From: Desulfurococcales archaeon
GTDB taxonomy: Archaea; Thermoproteota; Thermoprotei_A; Sulfolobales; Ignisphaeraceae
Direction of reading: 5' to 3'
NCBI GenBank assembly: GCA_027037025.1
Contig: JALWBS010000089.1
Coordinates: 1 to 24,621 of the forward strand
DNA: 24,621 bases
Shown: positions 6,809-15,054 of the stretch, in pieces
Layout: each line of letters opens with the position of its first letter
How positions within the stretch are numbered: the first letter of the stretch is position 1
Translations under genes and position numbers: made by a program
The notes under the pieces: model-generated
Databases searched by the model: none
What the model was told of the DNA's origin: nothing
The model's input: only the letters and a program-made list of their open reading frames with translations

Positions 6809-8931
6809 GTATTCCCTAGTGATGCTAGGGTTTTTAAAGCGATAACGTACGCCAACCTAATGAGATCAGCTATGGTTATGGTATACACGAGTTTCTTAAT
6901 TCCTCCAGGATACGAAGCTGCTATGCTCACGATGTTCCTAGGACTCCATCTCAGCTTTACGAACATGTGCTTTCGCTCTCCTTCACGCACTAAAACGATG
7001 TTCCTTCCGCTTATCACGGTTATCGGTACGTTGCACGAGTTGACTATCTCTACCCCTAGTTGTGGCTCTAAGTAATTCCCTACAGTAAGGTTCGATGCGT
7101 GTATAGAGAAGCATTTCTCATTCACTGTGAGAACGTCGCGACACCCTCTTCTGATAAGCGCGAATGATTGAGATTGTGTTATTTCTACGCCGTCCTCTAC
7201 GTCCGGGCACGTGGGTAGTAAGACGTTGAACGTGCGAGGACGGTGATCCTCGAAATTCATGCTAATAATGATGTAGTCGTCGTCACCAATATCAATGCAT
7301 CTGCTAATCCTATCGATGCTTCCTCGCTCGATACTCGCTCTGTATAGCCCCGTAAGCTGTATTGATAGTCTACGAAGATTTGAGCTGAGGGAATCCACGT
7401 CTATGCATATCGCGGAATCGTGTCTCTCTACGAACTCGGACAAGTCTATCGATCTGGGGTTTAGCGAAACACAGGCGGGTTCTTCTATCTTGGGTTCTTC
7501 GACGGAGACTACGAGCTTGTAGCCTCTCAATGCGATCCTTCTTAAGCATGTGACTACGTTTCTCGACGTCTTAGAGGAATCGCTGAGTTCGGATACGAGC
7601 ATCGATGCAAGACGTTCTCTCCTTGCATGCCTAGCTATGTTGAGGATGTGGGTGTCGCTATGTAGCTTAGCCGGAATCTTAGCAACGATGCTAGGGTGAT
7701 TAACCTTGAGGATTATGTGCTTAGCGCTGTAACTCGGGACAACAACTAGATGCCCCTCATCATCCTCCAAAATCATGAGGCTTCGTCGAGATAAGCACAA
7801 CAGTCTACCCGACGAGACCTCAATGCATGAACGCAGAGTTGGGGGTAAGCTCTCTTCCTCTAGGAAGAAGCTGTTACCTCGATACTCGACGCGGTAATGA
7901 ACGCATTTATCGGAGCATATTACGAAGCTCTTTCCGAGTAACGCAATAGACCGAATTGGTGCGCGTAGAGGGATTCGAAGAGCTAGTTCAGGATCGTGCA
8001 TAGGTATAAACAGTAGGGAACCCTTAGTAGTGGCGAGAAGGTATTCTCGTGTGGAAGGTATAAGCAGTTTACCAATATCCACATTCGTATGAAATCTGCT
8101 TAAGATTAGATCCTCGTTCAGAGACTTCACCACTATTTCGCTTCCATGCTTCAACGCGATTACGTCGTTCTGCACGTTGATAACGGTGAAGTTCTTAGGG
8201 ATCTCGATGCGAGTGAGGTCGTCATCGCCAACCTTCTTTACAACTACCTCGTTGCCGAGCTTCACCGCAACACTTTCAAGCGATGTGAAAGTCTCGACGT
8301 TGCTTAGCTCGGTGCTGCAGCATCGCTTTCCGATGTTTATCGGGATCCCAAAGACGTTGTTGAACAACACCACGAAGATGCCCCCTTCTTCCCTGTAGCA
8401 CATCAAGACGTTGAGAGGGTAGGCCTTAACGATTCGAATCTCGGCGCAGTGGATCACCCCATTACTTCTAGGTTCGAAGGATGCTAAGTCTAGCGAGTTC
8501 TCGAGTATTGCAATGATTTTTCTACGTAGGTTTAAAGCAATGAGCGAGTTTTCTGACGGTGTCAATAAGTCGAAGACGGCGTCTACGGACTCAACCTCGA
8601 AGCCTCCTCTTGAGTACCTAATTATCGTAGTGCGTCCGCTTCTATGCGTAACGCAACAAGACCTATTATCTACCCTTAAAACACCTTTAACATCGTCCTC
8701 TACTCTTACCCTCGCGATAACCTTTCGAGAGAAGATGCTTGCAACTACAACCTCGCGATCATCCGCATTTAGCAAAGCAAAGGGAGCGAGATCCTTCAGC
8801 GCTAGAGCGTGTTTGTAAAGATAGATCCGAGGATGAGATATACGAGGAGAACCGATCTTGATAAGTCCTAGGCAAACGCTGAGCCCCTCGTCTAGTGGTA
8901 TGGGGATTCTGAACTCATCGACTACGCGCAT
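6787..8931 (-). CDS. Large beta-rich protein of unknown function, first gene of the ATPase cluster
   Basis: 714 aa, not recognised. Residues about 150-450 contain repeated short strand pairs, roughly 40-45 residues apart, such as SVAVKLGNEVVVKKV, VIALKHGSEIVVKSL and YLLATTKGSLLFIPM. This pattern suggests a beta-propeller or similar repeat fold. A further strand-rich region before the C-terminus ends in PITVISGRNIVLV, suggesting an Ig-like module, and the last 35 residues form a mildly hydrophobic helix. No signal peptide, clear transmembrane segment or catalytic motif is visible. The frame is open to TTG 8961, but ATG 8931 is chosen because AGGAG lies 4 bases ahead of it and the TATA region is about 50 bases upstream. 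Probably a structural or partner protein of the ATPase. Confidence 0.66.
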   Translation of the reverse strand: MRVVDEFRIPIPLDEGLSVCLGLIKIGSPRISHPRIYLYKHALALKDLAPFALLNADDREVVVASIFSRKVIARVRVEDDVKGVLRVDNRSCCVTHRSGRTTIIRYSRGGFEVESVDAVFDLLTPSENSLIALNLRRKIIAILENSLDLASFEPRSNGVIHCAEIRIVKAYPLNVLMCYREEGGIFVVLFNNVFGIPINIGKRCCSTELSNVETFTSLESVAVKLGNEVVVKKVGDDDLTRIEIPKNFTVINVQNDVIALKHGSEIVVKSLNEDLILSRFHTNVDIGKLLIPSTREYLLATTKGSLLFIPMHDPELALRIPLRAPIRSIALLGKSFVICSDKCVHYRVEYRGNSFFLEEESLPPTLRSCIEVSSGRLLCLSRRSLMILEDDEGHLVVVPSYSAKHIILKVNHPSIVAKIPAKLHSDTHILNIARHARRERLASMLVSELSDSSKTSRNVVTCLRRIALRGYKLVVSVEEPKIEEPACVSLNPRSIDLSEFVERHDSAICIDVDSLSSNLRRLSIQLTGLYRASIERGSIDRISRCIDIGDDDYIIISMNFEDHRPRTFNVLLPTCPDVEDGVEITQSQSFALIRRGCRDVLTVNEKCFSIHASNLTVGNYLEPQLGVEIVNSCNVPITVISGRNIVLVREGERKHMFVKLRWSPRNIVSIAASYPGGIKKLVYTITIADLIRLAYVIALKTLASLGNTWNTSSD

Positions 8932-8978
8932 TACTCTCCTTTTAATAACGAGGTTTATCAAAGGCTATGTGGTGACGT

Positions 8979-8988
8979 ATTTAAAATT
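8979..8988. promoter_or_regulatory. Shared TATA region of the divergent ATPase cluster and wHTH gene
   Basis: ATTTAAAATT lies between the divergent starts at 8931 (-) and 9024 (+), and is near-palindromic, so it can serve as a TATA element in both directions. Expected transcription starts about 25 bases away leave short leaders containing AGGAG for the minus gene and GGTGG for the plus gene. Inferred from spacing only. Confidence 0.45.
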
Positions 8989-9023
8989 CTTATTGTTTCC
9001 TAAAGTAACTTCTCGGTGGTTCA

Positions 9024-9371
9024 ATGGTTAGGAGCGCTAAGGAGAAGCTGATAAACATCCTCGAAGCGTTGAAGGATAGAATAGCTAGTCCAAGCGATGT
9101 CATCGCGAGTACTGGTCTACCTCGTTACGAAGTGTTAGCGGCTTTCCATGTCCTAGAAGCTCTAGGGCTAATCGAAATCGTGTATTCTAGGGGTAACTAC
9201 AAGTTGTACCGTTTAACGGTGAGCGGAGAGCATGTGTTGAAAGCTTTGAGAGAAGGAAGAGAGATCGTTGTGGTGCCGAACGATGGTACTAATGCTACAG
9301 AGCCCTCTAAAGTGATCGAAACACCCGCTCCTTCGTCTAACGAAATTGCGATGGCATCTGCCGAGACCTAG
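9024..9371 (+). CDS. Winged-helix DNA-binding protein
   Basis: 115 aa. Residues about 5-75 form a winged helix-turn-helix: KLINILEALKDRI, then SPSDVIASTGLPRYEVLAAFHVLEALGLIE (helix-turn-helix and recognition helix), then the wing YSRGNYKLYRLT. Residues 85-115 are a Pro/Ser/Thr-rich, probably disordered tail. The ATG at 9024 is preceded by GGTGGT. It faces the large gene of the ATPase cluster across 92 bases with a shared TATA region, which makes it a candidate regulator of that cluster and of itself; this is inference. It could also be a general chromatin or MarR/ArsR-like factor. Confidence 0.75.
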   Translation: MVRSAKEKLINILEALKDRIASPSDVIASTGLPRYEVLAAFHVLEALGLIEIVYSRGNYKLYRLTVSGEHVLKALREGREIVVVPNDGTNATEPSKVIETPAPSSNEIAMASAET

Positions 9372-9372
9372 G

Positions 9373-9381
9373 TTTATTTAA
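9373..9381 (+). promoter_or_regulatory. TATA box of trm10
   Basis: TTTATTTAA centred about 30 bases before the ATG at 9407, directly after the wHTH stop. With the normal 25-base TATA-to-start distance this predicts a leaderless mRNA; no Shine-Dalgarno precedes the ATG. Confidence 0.5.
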
Positions 9382-9406
9382 GTTAGCGCTCCTCTTAGGC
9401 TTAGCT

Positions 9407-10450
9407 ATGAGGAAAACGGTAGTATCAACACTTTTATCGTTATATCTCCGATTGCGAGGTGCAGCATCGATTATCATTAGTAGAAAAGCGTATAGGAAAT
9501 GTAGAGAGTATGGTGCGAACCACGCCTGCGAACTTCTTCACTGCATAGCTTCTGAAGTCGTAAAGGGTTCGTTTGTCATCATTAAACGTCGGAATGCGCT
9601 TCAGGGAATTCCCGTAGCTTTGTGTGGAGGTGTTATGCTGTGTCTAGAAAGGAAAATGGGGTACGTCGAGTCGTGCTACGCGGTACTTAGATCAAATGAA
9701 CTTGCTTCGCTCAATGACTACTACGAAGTTATGGACTCCGAAAAAATGAGGGAATTGCTGCACGTACCGCCATACATCATCATAGATTTGACACTGTACG
9801 AGCTTCATCGTGAGGGAGAGCGTGGTGAATTATTCAAGCAGTTGGTACTCTTAATCGATGCTGTGAGATCTTTCCTAACGGAGTTAAATGTGGTTCTTTT
9901 CAATGCTCCGAAGGTCGTTGTTGACAAGCTGTTTCGAGAATTCAATTCTAGAATAACTGCTATTGAGAGCGGTCCGAACATGGATGCTAAGTGCCGAGAC
10001 TTGATAGTCTTGGATCCATACGCTGAGGAAACTCTGCGAGAAGACGAGGTTCTCAACGCTGATTGCTTCGTGCTAGGAGGGATTGTAGACGATAAGACGC
10101 CTAGGCCTTACGCAACAACTCTGTTGAGGGCTACGAATTGGCGTAATTCGAAGAGTAGGAAGGTGGAGCTGTGGGGCTCTAAGGTAGGCGTTCCTAATAG
10201 GATAAACAAGATCGTTGAGTTGATACTCAGAGTCAGGTTCGAGGATACAGACCTTGAACACGCCGTTTTAGAGAGCATGAGTAAACGGGATAAGCTTGTA
10301 AGGGCGCATAGGGAGGCGTACGCGGTCTATTCCTCTAGAGGGGTTCTTCCCAGAAGTTTTGTTGAAAGATTAGCGAAGATGCTCAGCTTGAGCGTTGACG
10401 AGATCATTTATTATCTTGCGACGAGAGGCATTAAGGTTGAGGAGGAATAA
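9407..10450 (+). CDS. trm10: tRNA (purine-9 N1)-methyltransferase, archaeal Trm10 family
   Basis: 347-aa SPOUT-class methyltransferase that modifies N1 of position 9 in tRNA. Crenarchaeal members of this family (Sulfolobus acidocaldarius Trm10) make m1A9. The diagnostic C-terminal knot segments are FVLGGIVDDKTPRPYATTLL (about residues 222-241) and KVELWGSKVGVPNRINKIVELIL (about 253-275). The Asp preceding the PRP in the first segment fits the family's catalytic region. The N-terminal ~100 residues are variable, and a C-terminal helix bundle follows the knot. Starts at ATG 9407 behind its own TATA box, so it is probably not co-transcribed with the wHTH gene. The 3' end overlaps the convergent GTPase gene by 20 bases. 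Confidence 0.85.
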   Translation: MRKTVVSTLLSLYLRLRGAASIIISRKAYRKCREYGANHACELLHCIASEVVKGSFVIIKRRNALQGIPVALCGGVMLCLERKMGYVESCYAVLRSNELASLNDYYEVMDSEKMRELLHVPPYIIIDLTLYELHREGERGELFKQLVLLIDAVRSFLTELNVVLFNAPKVVVDKLFREFNSRITAIESGPNMDAKCRDLIVLDPYAEETLREDEVLNADCFVLGGIVDDKTPRPYATTLLRATNWRNSKSRKVELWGSKVGVPNRINKIVELILRVRFEDTDLEHAVLESMSKRDKLVRAHREAYAVYSSRGVLPRSFVERLAKMLSLSVDEIIYYLATRGIKVEEE

Positions 10451-11216
10451 CGTAGAACGGTATCTTCCCTTTATGGTAATCCCTAATTACTGTCCGAGCG
10501 GCTTCTTCAATATTTGGTTCTCCAGTCGATTTGTAGTACCATCCACGTTTCACTGCTAGAGCTTCCAAGATCTTCAGAGGATCTCTATGCTTTATACCGT
10601 AGGCTAGCTCAAAGGCGTTCGGAACGTGATTGGTAATGTACGTAATTAATTTCGTAGCTATGGGGACAGGATCCTTGAAACCCTCTACGGGGGTTCTCCT
10701 AATGATCGCTTCTACGCTGTCGCTCGATGGGATTACCACTCCAGGAGTGTCAATGATGTAGAGATCCTCCCCTATCTTATATAGTTGCGCACGTTTTGTG
10801 TATCCCGTGGATCCCGGAGTAGGGCTTGTAGGAGCACTGTCCTTGCCCTTGAGCATGTTGACTATAGATGACTTGCCCACCTTGGGGTAGCCCACGACGC
10901 ACAGTACTGCCGGTCGAATAGGTACGAGCTTCGAAATAAGTCTACGAAACACTTTAGCTCCATACCTTCTGGTAGCTGAAATGAACACGGTTTTAATTCC
11001 TTGACTACGGAAGTAGCGTGCCCATCCACGGCTGACCCACAAAGGTACGAGGTCACACTTATTTAGCACTAGTATCAGATCCTTGCCTAGAGAACGCGCT
11101 AACCGCTCCACGTTCAGAGGCCTTGTTTCTAATGGATTCCTTATGTCGAGAACCTCGAGAACAACGTCGGCGCGCATTATAAGGTCTCTAAGTTTTCTAA
11201 TGGATATCAGCTCCAA
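10431..11216 (-). CDS. Circularly permuted GTPase, YlqF/RbgA-like ribosome-assembly factor
   Basis: 261 aa. The GTPase motifs come in permuted order: G4 NKCD (residues 52-55), G5-like FISAT (78-82), G1 GYPKVGKSS (109-117), a GSTGYTK switch region (135-141), and G3 DTPG (156-159). This order is diagnostic of the YlqF/RbgA/Nog2-type family, which assembles the large ribosomal subunit. The N-terminal ADVVLEVLDIRNPLETRP also matches. The C-terminal ~90 residues are the family helical domain. TTG 11216 is chosen because the family keeps about 12 residues before ADVV. The gene lies downstream of tRNA-Trp and the Dim2/RIO1/aIF1A genes on the same strand, consistent with a ribosome-biogenesis role. 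Confidence 0.87.
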   Translation of the reverse strand: MELISIRKLRDLIMRADVVLEVLDIRNPLETRPLNVERLARSLGKDLILVLNKCDLVPLWVSRGWARYFRSQGIKTVFISATRRYGAKVFRRLISKLVPIRPAVLCVVGYPKVGKSSIVNMLKGKDSAPTSPTPGSTGYTKRAQLYKIGEDLYIIDTPGVVIPSSDSVEAIIRRTPVEGFKDPVPIATKLITYITNHVPNAFELAYGIKHRDPLKILEALAVKRGWYYKSTGEPNIEEAARTVIRDYHKGKIPFYVIPPQP

Positions 11217-11281
11217 TTCTGTACCCCGGCGACGCTAACACTATGGGGTTTATGAGTCGAGAAGAGCTTGAGCATTGTATG

Positions 11282-11415
<134 letters not shown>

Positions 11416-11481
11416 TCCACCTATCACCGAACCGACCTAATGCACCTAGGGTAATAAGCTTAGATACAGATCGCTTCGTCA

Positions 11482-12144
11482 TCAGTACCAGTAGCGGAAT
11501 TTCTTCTCTCTGCGTATCCTAGGCATTACCCTATCAAGGTATCTATATACCGTGGAATGTTGTCGCCCCTCTATCAACATCAATATAGCTTCCCTAGCTG
11601 CGGACGCCGATTCGTAGTCTCCTATTATAGCTACATAATCGTCGTAGACCGATATGTAGGTCCCCGTCATCTCTTCCAAGTTCTTCCTTGCCTTACCTCC
11701 CTCTCCTATTATTCTGCCTTTTACACGCGTTAAATGATTCGGACTGGGTTTCACGTACTGCTTCAAGTCAATGACTATAAGTATCTGATCCTCGTCTAGA
11801 ACGCGCAAAGCTCGCTCGGGTGAAAATCCGTATGCGATAGCCTTGACGAACTCTTGCGCCTTCATTAAGTCTAGGGGTGAGGTTGTGGGTGTTGCTGGCT
11901 CTATTACCACGCTGCAATTAACGCTATCAACAGTTATCTTGGTCTTTGTCCGCTCCATAACGTTTTTCAGAACCTCTCCTCCTTTACCTATCAGAACCCC
12001 TATTCTATCGGGAGGAACTTTTACGTAGAGTCTCGTTACGCCTGGTAGGAAATAGGTTTGAGTACGTAGAGGCGTACGAACTTTCTCATTTTCGTCGGAT
12101 TTCTGGTTGGTGCTCTCGGTGGTTTTCTCATTGTTCGCTCTCAT
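11482..12144 (-). CDS. Dim2/Pno1-like KH-domain rRNA-processing protein
   Basis: 220 aa with two KH domains. The first has the GKGG loop at residues 53-56 within RIGVLIGKGGEVLKNV. The second, at about 140-200, has a GEGG loop (147-150) within GRIIGEGGKARKNLEEMT. Archaeal Dim2/Pno1 binds the 3' end of 16S rRNA and takes part in small-subunit maturation together with RIO-type kinases. The N-terminal 25 residues are polar and likely disordered. The C-terminus is basic and aromatic. ATG 12144 overlaps the end of the RIO1 gene by 17 bases, so the two are translationally linked. Confidence 0.92.
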   Translation of the reverse strand: MRANNEKTTESTNQKSDENEKVRTPLRTQTYFLPGVTRLYVKVPPDRIGVLIGKGGEVLKNVMERTKTKITVDSVNCSVVIEPATPTTSPLDLMKAQEFVKAIAYGFSPERALRVLDEDQILIVIDLKQYVKPSPNHLTRVKGRIIGEGGKARKNLEEMTGTYISVYDDYVAIIGDYESASAAREAILMLIEGRQHSTVYRYLDRVMPRIRREKKFRYWY

Positions 12145-12988
12145 CCCTTCTCACCGTAGATACCCTTTCCTCTTCTACAGACCTTACCTCGCAGCTCAAA
12201 ATTTTCTCTAGAAGTTCTTCTGGATCAGGAACGTCTATGCCCACTTCTTCATCGAAAAACCTTATGACGTTATAAAGATCTCTACGCAGAAACTCGATGG
12301 CGTTAGGGTGATCCACCCTAACTGCTTGAGCCACATCGATGATGTAAGGTTCCCCACGCCAAACCATTATGTTGTACTCACTGAGATCGGCGTGTATGAG
12401 ACGTGCCTCCCGGTACGCAATCTCGATGTAGCGAAGCACCTTATCTAATATCCGTTTTGCAAGATCGGTGCTAAGTTCGCCAGCCTCGTGCAGTTCCTTG
12501 AGTAACGGGGCGCGTTGACCATTTTCACCGATGAAGCTCATAACGACGATAGTATCATAGTAGCAGATGGGTTGGGGTACAGCTACACCAGCTGCGAATA
12601 AGCGCTTTAGATTGGAGAATTCCTTCCTAGCCCATACAGCCATGAGTTTATGTCTGGGGAGCTTGCCTATCCATTCGTAACGCGGATCTCCTTTTATGTA
12701 CTTCCAAATGCTCTTCCGGAACTCTGCTGTCACCGTGAGGTAGATCTTTATAGCTAAGTCTCTTCCGTCCGGTGCTCGGCCCCAATAAACTCGGGCTTCT
12801 TTCCCTGCCGATACGACTCCCTTTATGGTTTTAAGGCATCCACGACGACGTAATTCGATTAGAGAGAGGACGGTTCTTCTATCGAAAACCTCCTCAACTA
12901 CTTCAAACAGATCTTTATCCTTGATCCTATCCTCTTTCTCTGCTCTTCTAAGCTCTAGCTCTATCTTCTTAAGATCCTTTCTATCCAT
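12128..12988 (-). CDS. rio1: RIO1-family atypical serine kinase
   Basis: 286 aa from ATG 12988. Kinase motifs: glycine-rich loop SAGKEARVYWG (60-70), ATP-binding Lys in AIKIY (K81), catalytic HADLSEYN (199-206, Asp201), and metal-binding IIDVAQAV (Asp218). The DLSEYN and IDxxQ forms are RIO1/RIO2 hallmarks, and STGKEA-like loop sequence and length point to RIO1. It acts in late 40S/30S maturation, chiefly as an ATPase. The frame is open upstream to a GTG at 13006 inside aIF1A. ATG 12988 begins one base after the aIF1A stop and gives the usual MDRKDLK-type start, with GGGTG as possible Shine-Dalgarno. It sits in the order aIF1A-RIO1-Dim2. Confidence 0.94.
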   Translation of the reverse strand: MDRKDLKKIELELRRAEKEDRIKDKDLFEVVEEVFDRRTVLSLIELRRRGCLKTIKGVVSAGKEARVYWGRAPDGRDLAIKIYLTVTAEFRKSIWKYIKGDPRYEWIGKLPRHKLMAVWARKEFSNLKRLFAAGVAVPQPICYYDTIVVMSFIGENGQRAPLLKELHEAGELSTDLAKRILDKVLRYIEIAYREARLIHADLSEYNIMVWRGEPYIIDVAQAVRVDHPNAIEFLRRDLYNVIRFFDEEVGIDVPDPEELLEKILSCEVRSVEEERVSTVRRDESEQ

Positions 12989-12989
12989 A

Positions 12990-13340
12990 CTACATGGCAC
13001 CCGCACTCTCTAGGAACTCTTGCGGGATAACGTTCATTGCTACGAGTTTCCTGACCTCATCCTTGCTATACTTATGCTCTACGTCTCCCTTAGAGGGCTG
13101 GAAATCCCATGGTGTCACCAGCACCACATCGCCTTCGGAAATCCATACTCTTCGACGGAACTTTCCAGGAATTCTGCAAACCCTCGTGATGCCGTCTAAA
13201 CAACGTACCTTAATGTGATCGGCCCCTATGACCTCCTCTACGACGCATATTACCTGGCCTTCGCTAGGTAAGACGGGTTCCTTGCTTGCTTCCTCTTCGC
13301 GCTTCCTCTTCTTCCTTGCTATGATCTCACCTCTAACCAA
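12990..13340 (-). CDS. eif1A: Translation initiation factor aIF1A
   Basis: 116 aa. A basic N-terminus (ARKKRKREEE) precedes the S1/OB-fold at about 28-100: EGQVICVVEEVIGADHIKVRCLDG, then TRVCRIPGKFRRRVWISEGDVVLVTPWDFQ, an unmistakable eIF1A/IF1 match. The factor binds the A site of the small subunit and supports initiator tRNA placement. The start is TTG 13340, the only in-frame start codon visible ahead of the fold. A TATA element CTATATAAG at 13354-13362 (minus strand) sits only about 20 bases away, so the mRNA is essentially leaderless. RIO1 and Dim2 follow directly, probably in one transcript. Confidence 0.95.
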   Translation of the reverse strand: MVRGEIIARKKRKREEEASKEPVLPSEGQVICVVEEVIGADHIKVRCLDGITRVCRIPGKFRRRVWISEGDVVLVTPWDFQPSKGDVEHKYSKDEVRKLVAMNVIPQEFLESAGAM

Positions 13341-13380
13341 CTATAGTATAGGTCTTATATAGTTTGCAGTTTTCAATGCA

Positions 13381-14223
13381 TTAGCGCTTTGACACGCCCT
13401 TTACGAGCTCGGATAAGCGTATCTTGTGGATACGACCACTCGAATCTCTTAACGTGATTGTATTCGAATCGAGTTTCTCAACTATGTACGCCTTCTTGTT
13501 CACTACAATGTAATCTCCTTCTCTGTAGTTCAGCACCCTAACGGATATGTATAACCTTCCAGTCTTCTTACCGTCACGTCGTCTACGTTGATCTCCATAC
13601 GACTCTATGGTTTTGACGACCCTCCAGCGCCTCTTGATCAGCATAGCAATTCTCCTCGCTACGTGATCAGAAGAAACCTTAACGTCGAAACCACCCTTCA
13701 TCTCCTCGATTTCGATGATGTCATCTGGAAACATCTTAAAGAGCTCTTCCTTGAACGCCTCCAAGTCGTTGGTTTCGTGAACGAACCTAACCTGTACTAC
13801 TGCTTGATAGTTACCGGCAGCTCTTCTAAAGCAGATGTTGCACAGCTCTTTTCTCCATGTTAACGAAATCACGAGTCGTTTCTCTATGAGGTGACCCGAT
13901 ACTCGAGCTCTCACCAAAATCTCTGCCTTGTGTTGGAAGGGCTCTAAGTAGGGAAGGTCTATGTTCTCTATCGAAACCTCATTCCTAGAAGGTTTCAGAC
14001 TCGATCTTATTATGGTTCTAACGATATCGATGAACTCTTCGTAACTACTAACCTTGACCCATCTTCCACGTACCTTTATCGAATAGCATTTGGGGCACAT
14101 AACTACTTCGATAGGCGAGCCTAGGTTTACGAGACCGTATAGCTCTAGGAAACAATCTATGCATAGAGCTCCCACCATCTTCTTATTGGTTGAACCGCAT
14201 CTTACGCAGAATGCGTTGGTCAT
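13381..14223 (-). CDS. NMD3-family protein
   Basis: 280 aa. Four CxxC pairs in the N-terminal half match the archaeal NMD3 zinc-binding region: CVRC (6-9), CIDC (21-24), CPKC (43-46), CNIC (128-131). The middle domain resembles NMD3's eIF5A-like/OB region, and the C-terminal part (GDYIVVNKKAYIVEKLD, SSGRIHKIRL) an SH3-like module. Eukaryotic NMD3 is the export adaptor of the large ribosomal subunit and overlaps the A/P/E region. In archaea a large-subunit maturation role is inferred. ATG 14223 overlaps the DUF424 stop by 4 bases (ATGA), so translation is coupled in an aIF2-beta/DUF424/NMD3 operon. Confidence 0.9.
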   Translation of the reverse strand: MTNAFCVRCGSTNKKMVGALCIDCFLELYGLVNLGSPIEVVMCPKCYSIKVRGRWVKVSSYEEFIDIVRTIIRSSLKPSRNEVSIENIDLPYLEPFQHKAEILVRARVSGHLIEKRLVISLTWRKELCNICFRRAAGNYQAVVQVRFVHETNDLEAFKEELFKMFPDDIIEIEEMKGGFDVKVSSDHVARRIAMLIKRRWRVVKTIESYGDQRRRRDGKKTGRLYISVRVLNYREGDYIVVNKKAYIVEKLDSNTITLRDSSGRIHKIRLSELVKGVSKR

Positions 14224-14537
14224 AGTCTCTCCCTCAATATCTGGAGATGGAGTTGATCCCCGACTTTGAGAGCAAAGGATTCGTCCGCTAAACCTCGTTT
14301 AGCAAGCTCCTTAACTATTCTAGACCCTGTAGCGATTACTACATCGGCGTTCGTTATTAAGCGCAGTACCTCATCTACGTCGTTGACGAGCTTCCCATAG
14401 TAGAATTCCTTATTCACCCTGAGAACCATGCTCCCTTCTCTGAACTCCTTCCCTAGGATTTCTTCATCGCATACCGCAAGTATTCGCGTAGAGCCATGGT
14501 TATGCAGTTTAACATAAAAACCCTTTCCTTCTTCCAT
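14220..14537 (-). CDS. DUF424-family protein
   Basis: 105 aa. FYVKLHNHGSTRILAVCDEEILGKEFREG, followed by FYYGKLV and a NADVVIATGSRIVKELAKRGL segment, matches the archaeal DUF424 family (PF04242). The family has no established biochemical function. It is widely kept in archaea and often sits beside aIF2-beta and NMD3, as here, which hints at a role in ribosome assembly or initiation. It begins 20 bases after the aIF2-beta stop and overlaps NMD3 by 4 bases. No catalytic motif is visible. Confidence 0.85.
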   Translation of the reverse strand: MEEGKGFYVKLHNHGSTRILAVCDEEILGKEFREGSMVLRVNKEFYYGKLVNDVDEVLRLITNADVVIATGSRIVKELAKRGLADESFALKVGDQLHLQILRERL

Positions 14538-14557
14538 GGCTACTCATCCTACGAAGA

Positions 14558-14995
14558 TTAAACTGGCTGTACAGTGTACGTAGCTCCGCACGCAAGGCAC
14601 CTTATATACCATATCTTTCCCTGACGCTTGAGCTCAGTATCAATGCTTCCACAAGTTTGGCATTTAACGTACGTGTTCAGAAACCTCTGATAAAACTCCT
14701 TTAAAGTATCCTTCCTAACCCTTCTATTGTATATGATCAGAGTCCCTCGCTCGGTTAACGTGCCTGGCATGCCTAGAGATTTCAGGAAGTACCTCATGAC
14801 GATTCTCGGATCACGCCTAAGTCTATCGCACACCTGAGCAAAGTTTCGAATCTCTGTGTGGTCACCTACGTATTCGATCTCGAGCTCAGGTATGTCGTAG
14901 GCTTTCGCACTTATTCTTGAAGGCAATCTGGAGTACAAACGTTCTAGTAGGTAATCGTAATTCCTTAATAATTCGAGTTCTTTGTCCATGTCCAT
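14558..14995 (-). CDS. eif2B: Translation initiation factor 2 subunit beta
   Basis: 145 aa. An N-terminal helix (binding site for the gamma subunit) leads into the core with RNFAQVCDRLRRDPRIVMRYFLKSLG, and ends in a zinc ribbon with CQTC (112-115) and CLAC (133-136). The length and layout are those of archaeal aIF2-beta, part of the heterotrimer that brings initiator Met-tRNA to the small subunit. The start is ATG 14995; a second ATG two codons later is equally possible. It heads the operon with DUF424 and NMD3, and is divergent from the methylthiotransferase gene across 59 bases. Confidence 0.95.
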   Translation of the reverse strand: MDMDKELELLRNYDYLLERLYSRLPSRISAKAYDIPELEIEYVGDHTEIRNFAQVCDRLRRDPRIVMRYFLKSLGMPGTLTERGTLIIYNRRVRKDTLKEFYQRFLNTYVKCQTCGSIDTELKRQGKIWYIRCLACGATYTVQPV

Positions 14996-15045
14996 ACCCT
15001 TTCTAACAACTAAGCTCTAAAGCTTATTAACTCATTGTTTTCGCT

Positions 15046-15052
15046 GGAGGGG
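15046..15052 (+). promoter_or_regulatory. Strong Shine-Dalgarno of the methylthiotransferase gene
   Basis: GGAGGGG ends two bases before the ATG at 15055 (GGAGG core with 4-base spacing). It fixes the start codon and marks this as a leadered mRNA, unlike several leaderless-looking neighbours. Confidence 0.6.
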
Positions 15053-15054
15053 TC

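Noticed and set aside
6814..6835. Hairpin plus T-run looking like a plus-strand intrinsic terminator
   Set aside because: No plus-strand gene lies upstream, and the hairpin is inside a minus-strand coding region; its relation to the Shine-Dalgarno is the better reading.
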